A program made the position numbers and the translations under genes. Positions 13,873 to 20,342 of a DNA stretch of 53,228 nucleotides are shown piece after piece (within the stretch, counting starts at the first letter, position 1; each line of letters begins with the position of its first letter). Below the pieces are notes generated by a model, which ran no database searches, was not told where the DNA came from, and worked only from the letters and a program-made list of their open reading frames with translations. The stretch is from Candidatus Dormiibacterota bacterium (GTDB lineage Bacteria > Chloroflexota > Dormibacteria > Aeolococcales > Aeolococcaceae), in contig PLNE01000076.1 of the NCBI GenBank assembly GCA_003141695.1, positions 1-53,228 of the forward strand. Direction: 5' to 3'.

Positions 13873-15087
13873 ATGATCAGATTCCGCCCCCTGCGACTCC
13901 TCACGCTCTCGATCGCAGGTGTCACCGCAGCCATGAGTACCGGGTGCAGCCCGTCAACCTCCGGCACGGCGAGACCGCTGTCGACGTCCGCGAGCGCTCA
14001 CGCCATCGGGGGGGCGGCTCCGACCCCTTCCAGCCCGGACCCACCGACTGCAACCGGCGCGGCCGCGCTCCACGTCGAGGGCAACCGGCTGGTCGACGCG
14101 GCCGGAGCGACGGTCCTTCTCCACGGCGTCGACATGAGCGGGACCGAATCGACGTGCGCCGACGACTGGACAACCGATCCCTTCGGCGGTCAACCTGAGG
14201 ACGACCCGGCCACCTTCGCCGCCATGCAGTCGTGGGACATCAACGCGGTGCGCATCCCGCTCAACGAGGATTGCTGGCTCGGGATCAACGGTGTGAAGAT
14301 CGGTGGCTCCGCCTACCGTGACGCGATCGTGAAGCTGGTGAACGACCTCCAGGCCGCGGGCTTTTACGTGATCCTGGATCTGCACTGGTCGGCTCCGGGC
14401 ACCCAGATCGCACTCTCGCAGAACCCAGCGCCGGACGAGGACCATTCGCCAGCCTTCTGGTCGAGTGTCGCCTCCACCTTCGGCTCGGACGCCGGCGTCC
14501 TCTTTGACCTCTACAACGAGCCGTACTACTACTGGACGACCTCGGGAGAGAACCAATGGCAATGCCTCTGGCGGGGCTGCACACTCACCGAGTACGTCAC
14601 CGGAGGCCACCCCTACACGGTCAGCACCCACTGGAGCACCGCTGGCTTTGACCAGCTCACCACCGATATCCGCACCGCTGGGGCTCCCAACGTGATCATG
14701 GCGGGCTGCGTCAACTGGGCAGACGACTGCTCGGGCTGGGCCTCATCCTTCGGCGAGTGGGGGTCGGGCGACGCGAACACGGTGGTCTCGTGGCACACCT
14801 ACCCCGGTGAGGGCTGCGACAAGGCGTCCTGCTGGAACTCGGTGATCGCGCCGCTCTCGGCCGCGCATCCGGTCATCGTCGGCGAGACGGGGGACTCGTC
14901 GGCCGGCCCGGAGACCTACCTGCCGACCTTCCTGCCCTGGGCGGACGGTCACGGGCTGAGCTACCTGGCCTGGACCTGGAACGCGTGGAAGGACGCCGAC
15001 GACGTCCTGGTGACCTCCATGACCGCCGGGTCGCCCACGGCGGGCGAGGGCACCTACTACAAGCAGCACCTCCTCTCCCTGGGCTGA
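13873..15087 (+). CDS. Lipoprotein GH5 glycosidase
   Basis: A 404-residue protein. The ATG at 13873 is preferred because it gives a clean signal peptide ending in STGC, a lipobox-like site. The frame is open upstream through the hairpin, but that part is not export-like. A short Ser/Thr-rich stretch precedes a GH5 domain: LHGVDMSGTE, then IPLNEDCWLGING, LDLHWSAPG, the acid/base in LFDLYNEPYYYW, HTYPGEGCDK, and the nucleophile in VIVGETGDSS. The barrel is closely similar to the first domain of the protein at 17028. It belongs to the extracellular hydrolase group; the polysaccharide cut is unknown. Confidence 0.85.
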   Translation: MIRFRPLRLLTLSIAGVTAAMSTGCSPSTSGTARPLSTSASAHAIGGAAPTPSSPDPPTATGAAALHVEGNRLVDAAGATVLLHGVDMSGTESTCADDWTTDPFGGQPEDDPATFAAMQSWDINAVRIPLNEDCWLGINGVKIGGSAYRDAIVKLVNDLQAAGFYVILDLHWSAPGTQIALSQNPAPDEDHSPAFWSSVASTFGSDAGVLFDLYNEPYYYWTTSGENQWQCLWRGCTLTEYVTGGHPYTVSTHWSTAGFDQLTTDIRTAGAPNVIMAGCVNWADDCSGWASSFGEWGSGDANTVVSWHTYPGEGCDKASCWNSVIAPLSAAHPVIVGETGDSSAGPETYLPTFLPWADGHGLSYLAWTWNAWKDADDVLVTSMTAGSPTAGEGTYYKQHLLSLG

Positions 15088-15142
15088 AAGGCCCGGTCAC
15101 CCCCTGGCCCCAGGCGAGCCAGGCGACCTTGCGCGCACGGGC

Positions 15143-15171
15143 CTTAATACCCTACACTCTCGGGTATTAAG
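15143..15171. promoter_or_regulatory. AT-rich perfect inverted repeat before the second kinase
   Basis: CTTAATACCC (15143-15152) and GGGTATTAAG (15162-15171) form a perfect 10-base inverted repeat around TACACTCTC, about 65 bases ahead of the kinase GTG. It stands out in a GC-rich background. The 29-base span fits a dimeric regulator operator, and TATTAAGT-like promoter sequence overlaps it. It could be an autoregulatory site for the LuxR-type regulator encoded downstream (inference). No such repeat was seen in front of the first kinase copy. Confidence 0.5.
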
Positions 15172-15235
15172 TTCTAGCTGAGCTGGGGGCGGGTGGGCCG
15201 CCAAGTCCAGGTCGCGATCTCGGGGGGGGCATGCC

Positions 15236-15895
15236 GTGACTACAAGCCTGGCTTTGCAGCCGGATTGGGCGGGACCGTCCGCAGCCGCTTCCCCGAGTGG
15301 TGGAGCGCTCGCGGAAGCACGCACCTGGTTGGCGCGCGAACTCCACGACGGAGCTGTGCAGCACCTGACCGTGATGGTCGTGGAGCTGGAACACATGAAG
15401 CGGGCGTCCGCGCCCGCCGCCTTGGAGCGGCTGCAGGCCACCACCCGCAGCGCGCTCGCCGAGCTTCGCCGCCTCCTCTACGAACTGCGCGACGAGCCGA
15501 CGACGGAGTCCGGCTTCGCGGACTCCATCCGCGAGAGACTGGAACAGCTTGCCGCCGCAACCGGCATCGAGGCGGATCTGGTCATCCACTCCTGGCCCGA
15601 TGAGCTGCCCTCCCAGCAGGCATGGAACCTCTCCCGCATCGCCTCGGAAGCCCTCACCAACGTCCGCCGTCACAGCGGGGCCAGCCGTGTGACGGTCACC
15701 CTCCAGGTGCTCGACTCCTCTCTGGCAATCACCATCACCGACAACGGCCGCGGCCTGGGGAACCCGGAATCGGGGTTTGGGCTGCGGGGAATGCGCGAAC
15801 GAGCGCACCTGCTCGACGGTCGCATCACTCTCGACACGCCATCCGAAGGTGGCACGAGGGTGCGCTGCATCGTCCCATTCGGAGAATCCGAGTGA
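15236..15895 (+). CDS. NarL-type sensor histidine kinase (copy 2, soluble)
   Basis: A 219-residue kinase starting at GTG, with no membrane segment. It contains the HisKA_3 motif ARELHDGAVQHLTV near residue 34, the N-box SEALTNVRRHSGA, DNGRGLG and GFGLRGMRERA. It is a clear paralogue of the kinase at 2890 but keeps about 12 extra residues (HMKRASAPAALER region) in the dimerisation hairpin. Without a membrane or sensor domain it must take its signal from a cytoplasmic partner or ligand. The stop overlaps the next gene (GTGA), so kinase and regulator are coupled. It is placed among the hydrolase genes and may control them (inference). Confidence 0.88.
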   Translation: MTTSLALQPDWAGPSAAASPSGGALAEARTWLARELHDGAVQHLTVMVVELEHMKRASAPAALERLQATTRSALAELRRLLYELRDEPTTESGFADSIRERLEQLAAATGIEADLVIHSWPDELPSQQAWNLSRIASEALTNVRRHSGASRVTVTLQVLDSSLAITITDNGRGLGNPESGFGLRGMRERAHLLDGRITLDTPSEGGTRVRCIVPFGESE

Positions 15896-16545
15896 TCACC
15901 ACCAAGCCCGTCCGCGTGCTCATTGCCGACGACCAGACGCTGTTCCGTTCGGGCCTGGCCCGGCTCCTGCGCGACGACCCGCGGGTCACCGTGATCGCCG
16001 AGGTGGCCGACGGGGTCGAGGCGGTCCGGCAGTGCCGGGAGCTGGAGCCGGACGTCGTGCTGATGGACGTGAAGATGCCCAACCTCGATGGCATCAAGGC
16101 CACGGAGCAGATCACGGCAAGCATGCCGGGTGTGCCGGTGCTCATCCTCACCACCTTTGAGGCCGACAGCCACGTCATCGCCGCCCTGCGGGCCGGCGCG
16201 AGCGGCTACGTCCTCAAGGACTCGGAGCCCGAGGCGATCATCTCCAGCATCCTGACCGTGATGACCGGCGAGCGCGTCATGTCGGGACCGGTCGCCCAGC
16301 GCGTGCTGGGGATGCTGACCGGCGACACCACGCCCAAGGACTTCTACGACGGGCTCACCGCCCGTGAGATCGAGATCCTCAAGCTGATCGCGACGGGCTC
16401 GGCCAACAAGCAGATCGCCTATAAGCTGTCGATCAGCGAGAAGACCGTCCGCAACCACATCAGCAACATGTACGAGAAGCTGCAGATCTTTGACCGCTCC
16501 CAGGCGGTCCTCTACGCAGCGCGCAAGGGGCTGGTCCAGCTGTAG
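15892..16545 (+). CDS. NarL/FixJ-family response regulator (copy 3)
   Basis: A 217-residue receiver plus LuxR-type DNA-binding protein from GTG. Motifs are VLIADDQ, VVLMDVKMPNLDGI, LILTTFEAD, YVLKDSE, LTAREIEILKLI and SEKTVRNHISNMYEKL. Its first residues are identical to those of copy 2 (ITTKPVRVL) and the whole protein is very similar. It is coupled to the soluble kinase by a four-base overlap and is the likely phosphorylation partner. The stop codon directly abuts a truncated RNase P RNA copy, showing that a kinase-regulator-rnpB block was duplicated. Confidence 0.93.
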   Translation: MITTKPVRVLIADDQTLFRSGLARLLRDDPRVTVIAEVADGVEAVRQCRELEPDVVLMDVKMPNLDGIKATEQITASMPGVPVLILTTFEADSHVIAALRAGASGYVLKDSEPEAIISSILTVMTGERVMSGPVAQRVLGMLTGDTTPKDFYDGLTAREIEILKLIATGSANKQIAYKLSISEKTVRNHISNMYEKLQIFDRSQAVLYAARKGLVQL

Positions 16546-16684
16546 CGGGCGCCTCGGCGTCCAGGGGCTGCTCGTCTCAGGTCCCGGGTCAGCCGCACGA
16601 GGTGCCGGGCAACCGGCATCCAAGACGGAGGACCGTCCCCCAGCCGCGGGTGGGGACAGAATCCGGCTCACAGCCCGGCTTGTA
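16546..16684 (+). pseudogene. Truncated 3' copy of the RNase P RNA gene
   Basis: This segment matches the 3' part of the intact RNase P RNA gene (about 4727-4863) at roughly 90 percent. Shared blocks include GCCTCGGCGTCCAGGGGCTG, GGTGCCGGGCAACCGGCATC and GGGGACAGAATCCGGCT. The 5' 230 or so bases are absent and the copy begins right after the regulator stop, so the P1 helix cannot form in full and the catalytic core is incomplete. It cannot be a working RNase P RNA. It may survive as the 3' UTR of the kinase-regulator transcript. A terminator hairpin follows. Confidence 0.88.
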
Positions 16685-16687
16685 TGA

Positions 16688-16714
16688 CCCTCCGGGCGAG
16701 ACGGAGGGCTCTTT
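16688..16714 (+). terminator. Rho-independent terminator after the second kinase/regulator pair
   Basis: CCCTCCG (16688-16694) pairs with CGGAGGG (16702-16708) around a 7-base loop and is followed by CTCTTT. Stem plus T-rich tail, placed just after the truncated RNase P RNA copy, fits intrinsic termination of the kinase-regulator transcript. Confidence 0.6.
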
Positions 16715-16739
16715 CCGGGACACGGCGCGCCCATTTGAC

Positions 16740-16868
16740 TCAGACAGGCGCCTGCGCGCCCGTCTGACCGATGTCAGCGACCGCCGCTCCGCCGACGGCG
16801 CCCGGGAGGATCGGCGTCGCCGCCCGATCCTCCAGGCCCGTATCTGGCACCTGTGACATCCGTGTCAC
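16740..16868 (+). promoter_or_regulatory. Three consecutive inverted repeats upstream of the large hydrolase gene
   Basis: Within the 319-base gap 16709-17027 there are three inverted repeats: TCAGAC/GTCTGA (16740-16745 with 16762-16767), GGAGGATCG/CGATCCTCC (16805-16813 with 16825-16833) and GTGAC/GTCAC (16853-16857 with 16864-16868). The last resembles a CRP/FNR-type half-site pair, but the spacer is two bases longer than the usual one. These may be operators or a structured leader. The remaining bases up to 17027 show only the ribosome binding site GAGGAG at 17012-17017. Confidence 0.35.
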
Positions 16869-17027
16869 GTACAAAACGCGCCACGGTGATGAACGCGTAA
16901 CGCTCCGCCAACGAGCCCTGGGATAGCCGAGCTCGCAGTCCAGGTCCCGGACCAAGGTGGTCGCAAATCGCAGCCTGTGAGGGTGAGCCCAGCCCACCTG
17001 CCCTCGGACACGAGGAGATCACCGGCC

Positions 17028-20000
17028 ATGACCACCCTCCGACTCTCACCCCGCCGCCACCTCTGGCGATATCTCCCGGGCGTCTGCCTGGTGGCCACCG
17101 CCGCACTCTCGGTCCCGCCGATGATGGCATCGCGCCTCACGGCGGCTCCGCTCGCCATCCACGTCTCGGGCAACCAACTGGTCGACGGGGCGGGCACCCC
17201 GGTCACGCTCCACGGCGTCGACCTCTCCACCATGGAATACGCCTGCGATCAGGGCGGGACTCCCACGAGCCGAGGCTGGAGCCTGTACGGCGGAGCGCCC
17301 CTCGATCAGCTCAGCACCTACCAGGCGATGGCGAGCTGGGACATCAACGCGGTCCGAGTTCCGCTGAACGAGGACTGCTGGCTGGGGATCAACGGGGTCA
17401 ACCCGGCCTACGGAGGAAGCAACTACCAGAGTGCGGTCGCCACCATGGTGAGCCTGATCCACCAGGCGGGGATGGTCGCCATCCTCGACCTCCACTGGAA
17501 CGCACCCGGGGCATATGCGGCGATCGGTCAGCAACCGATGGCCGATGCCGACCACTCGATCACCTTCTGGCAGTCCGTCGCCACCACTTTCAAGAGTGAC
17601 CCGGCGGTGATCTTTGACCTCTACAACGAGCCGTTCCTCTACAGCAGCTACTTCACCAACCCCTCCCAGAACGCGTGGCAGTGCTGGCTCGACGGCTGCT
17701 CGCTCAACCAGTTCGTATCCGACGACCAGATCGGGCCGAGCGGCCAGACCACCGGATACACCACCTCGTACACCTGGCAGACGGCCGGGATGCAGCAACT
17801 CGTCGACGCCGTCCGCCGCACCGGAGCCACCCAGCCGATCCTGGTCAACGGCGTGGACTGGGCGAACGATGACTCGCAATGGTTGGCCTACGCCCCCCAG
17901 GACCCCCTTGGCCAGCTCATCGCGGGCGCCCACGACTACCCCGGGGAGTCGTGCGCCACCCCGTCGTGCTGGGACACCCAGCAGGCGCCGATCTCGGCGA
18001 CCTACCCCTTCCTGGTCGGCGAGACCGGGGACTCCACCACGGCTCCGGTGTCATTCCTCCCCACCTTCCTCCCCTACGCAGACAGCCACGGGTGGAGTTA
18101 CCTGGCCTGGACATGGAACCCCTGGGCAGACGCCAATGACGTCCTGATCACCGACTGGAGCGGCACTCCCAACGCTGGCGAGGGCGCTTACTACAAGCAG
18201 CATCTTCTCAGCCTCGGTCAGAGCCCGCTCTCCAGCTCGACGGGGACGCCAGCCCCGACCTCCATGGCCACCCCGACGCCGAGCGCCTCCGCTTCGGCGA
18301 CAGCCACCCCCCGCCCGTCGATCATGGCCACGACCACGCCGCAGAGCGCGATCGCGGGGCTGGTCAACGTCGAGCCCTCGATGCGGCCATGGCATTACAC
18401 GGGCGCCAACCCCCAGTCGTGGTGGTGCACCATGCCCCTCTGCACCAGCGACTTCAACGTCAACGGACAGGGGCCGATGGCCACGGTCACCCGGGAACTT
18501 CAAGCGGCCAAGAACGTCGGCGCGTCGATGGTCCGGCTCGAGATCCCCTGGCCGCTCATCGAGACATCGCGCGGGGTGTTCGACTGGAGCCGGGCTGACG
18601 CCATCTTCGCCGCCAGCGAGTCGGTGGGAGAACCGATCCTGCCCGTGCTCATGTGGACTCCGCAGTGGGCGGGTGGCGGCGCGGCACTCAACCAGCCCGC
18701 GACCAACGTCTCGGACTGGACGACCTTCGTCACCGACTTCACCCAGCGCTACGGCTCCCTGGTACCGGCGGTGGACGTCTGGAACGAGCCGGACAGCGGC
18801 AACTACCTCTACAACGGCTCGGCCCAGACCTATGTCACTGACATCCTGAACCCGGCGTACGCGGCCATCAAGGCGGTGGACCCGGGGCTGGCGGTGGTCG
18901 AGGCCGGTTCCGCGAATGACGCCGGCGGTGGGACCCCCTTCCTCTCGTCGGTGATCGCCGATGGCGGCAAGTTCGACATCGCCTCCTTCCACAACTACGC
19001 CGGAACGTGGAGCTCAGAGGCTCAGGCTTACCGCAGCGCCCTCAATGCCGCCGGGCGTTCCGCAACGCCGATCTGGATGACGGAATTCGGTGTCCAGTCG
19101 TCGAGTGGCAATCAGAGCGCGGCGCTCCAGAGCGTCTTCGGCAGCAACATGCCGATCCAGGTGGCGGGCTGGTACAACGTTCGAGACACCGGGGCCTGGT
19201 CCTGCACTAGCACCACGTACACGGAGGTGAGCGCGGCGACCTGGGGTCTGCTCAACAACGACTTCTCTGCCAAGGCGTCTTACGGCGTCCTGCGGAGCCT
19301 CCTGCTCGGACGGTCGGCGCCGGCACCAACCGCCACGCCGACGCCAACGCCAAAGCCAACGGCCACTCCGACGCCGACGCCGACGCCAAAGCCAACGGCC
19401 ACTCCGACGCCGACGCCAAAGCCAACGGCCACTCCTCCTGATTCACCTCCGCCATCGGCTTCTGCGCAACCTACGCCGAGCCCAACGTCCTCTCCGATCC
19501 CTGCGCAGTCCGGGCCCAACCTCCCCTGGGGCGACAACTTCGCCGCTGACGCGGCCGGGAGCATCCCAGCAGGATGGAGTGTCTCCGGACTGAACGCAGG
19601 CTTCGCGGTGAAGGGCGGGGACGGCACCTACGGCAACGTCTACGCACACACGGGCTGGACGGCGACCACGGTGGCGGGCAGCACCGCCTGGACCGACTAC
19701 ACACTCAGTGTCGACGTCAGGCCGAGTGCCTGGCTCAGCGAGAGCGACACCATCGACTTCCGATACCTGACCCCCAACTTCACGTACGCCGTGCGGTTCG
19801 TGGGCGGCAGCGTCATCGAGCTGGTGCGCGTCAACGGCGGCACATCCACCGAGCTAGCCAAGGTCAGCAAGAGCTACTCAGCGAGCTGGCACCAGGTCGT
19901 GATCCAGGCGAGCGGTGCGGCGCTGAGTGTCAGCCTGGACGGCACCACGATCATGACCGCAAGCGACTCGACCTTCACGCGCGGTGCCATCGCGTTCGGT

Positions 20001-20042
20001 GCCAACGCCCCGGTGGAATTCGCGGACGTGCTCGTCTCCTAG
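17028..20042 (+). CDS. Secreted two-enzyme glycosidase: GH5, GH39-like and lectin-like domains
   Basis: A 1004-residue exported protein; the ATG is set by GAGGAG at 17012 and a following signal peptide. Domain 1 (about 45-400) is GH5 with IPLNEDCWLGING, LDLHWNAPG, acid/base in IFDLYNEPF and nucleophile in LVGETGDST. After a short Ser/Thr linker, domain 2 (about 440-765) is a clan-A barrel of GH39 type with VRLEIPWPLIETS, acid/base in VDVWNEPDSG and nucleophile in IWMTEFGVQ. A TPTPKPTA repeat linker leads to a C-terminal beta-sandwich of about 170 residues like LamG/DUF1080 carbohydrate-binding modules. Domain 1 is paralogous to the enzyme at 13873 and domain 2 to the one at 36621. Two active sites suggest concerted cutting of one polymer. 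Confidence 0.85.
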   Translation: MTTLRLSPRRHLWRYLPGVCLVATAALSVPPMMASRLTAAPLAIHVSGNQLVDGAGTPVTLHGVDLSTMEYACDQGGTPTSRGWSLYGGAPLDQLSTYQAMASWDINAVRVPLNEDCWLGINGVNPAYGGSNYQSAVATMVSLIHQAGMVAILDLHWNAPGAYAAIGQQPMADADHSITFWQSVATTFKSDPAVIFDLYNEPFLYSSYFTNPSQNAWQCWLDGCSLNQFVSDDQIGPSGQTTGYTTSYTWQTAGMQQLVDAVRRTGATQPILVNGVDWANDDSQWLAYAPQDPLGQLIAGAHDYPGESCATPSCWDTQQAPISATYPFLVGETGDSTTAPVSFLPTFLPYADSHGWSYLAWTWNPWADANDVLITDWSGTPNAGEGAYYKQHLLSLGQSPLSSSTGTPAPTSMATPTPSASASATATPRPSIMATTTPQSAIAGLVNVEPSMRPWHYTGANPQSWWCTMPLCTSDFNVNGQGPMATVTRELQAAKNVGASMVRLEIPWPLIETSRGVFDWSRADAIFAASESVGEPILPVLMWTPQWAGGGAALNQPATNVSDWTTFVTDFTQRYGSLVPAVDVWNEPDSGNYLYNGSAQTYVTDILNPAYAAIKAVDPGLAVVEAGSANDAGGGTPFLSSVIADGGKFDIASFHNYAGTWSSEAQAYRSALNAAGRSATPIWMTEFGVQSSSGNQSAALQSVFGSNMPIQVAGWYNVRDTGAWSCTSTTYTEVSAATWGLLNNDFSAKASYGVLRSLLLGRSAPAPTATPTPTPKPTATPTPTPTPKPTATPTPTPKPTATPPDSPPPSASAQPTPSPTSSPIPAQSGPNLPWGDNFAADAAGSIPAGWSVSGLNAGFAVKGGDGTYGNVYAHTGWTATTVAGSTAWTDYTLSVDVRPSAWLSESDTIDFRYLTPNFTYAVRFVGGSVIELVRVNGGTSTELAKVSKSYSASWHQVVIQASGAALSVSLDGTTIMTASDSTFTRGAIAFGANAPVEFADVLVS
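19333..19437 (+). repeat. Repeats coding the TP/KP linker
   Basis: Units built on AAGCCAACGGCCACTCCGAC and on short GACGCC steps recur three times and encode KPTATPTP-type repeats. They form a Pro/Thr-rich flexible linker between the GH39-like and lectin-like domains. They are in frame and not an independent element. Confidence 0.75.
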
Positions 20043-20060
20043 GCCTAGAGAACGGGAAGG

Positions 20061-20089
20061 CGGTGGGGATCGCCGGTCGGTCCCCACCG
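20061..20089 (+). terminator. Hairpin after the large hydrolase gene
   Basis: CGGTGGGGA (20061-20069) pairs with TCCCCACCG (20081-20089) around an 11-base loop, 19 bases after the stop. It lacks a T-tract. The rest of the gap 20090-20342 is very GC-rich, with G/C runs around 20107-20150 able to fold, and no gene is seen in it. Confidence 0.45.
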
Positions 20090-20342
20090 CAACCCGCCTC
20101 GCGCCCCGTCCGCGGGGGCGGGGGCTCGCCCCCCGCTCCGGCGGCGGCGGGTACGGCGCCGAGAGCGTCCCATTCCATGATGGGGTGCACGCTGCCGGTT
20201 TGCCCAGCTCCCTGGGCGGAAGTCCCGGTCTGGCCGAGGACATGGAGCGGCGGCCCCGGGTGCCCCTCCCCGACTCCGAGCAACGGCCCATTCCCCCCAC
20301 TCGCCGGCCCACCTAACCTCGGAAGCAAGGACCGACGCGGGG

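Noticed and set aside
16853-16868. GTGAC/GTCAC as a CRP operator
   Set aside because: The spacer is two bases too long for the standard TGTGA-N6-TCACA site; kept only as an unspecific inverted repeat.
20140-20235. Minus-strand GGGCAAACC followed by GGGACGC as a second cyclic-di-GMP riboswitch
   Set aside because: The AAAGCC part is missing, the spacing is too long, and no minus-strand gene lies downstream.
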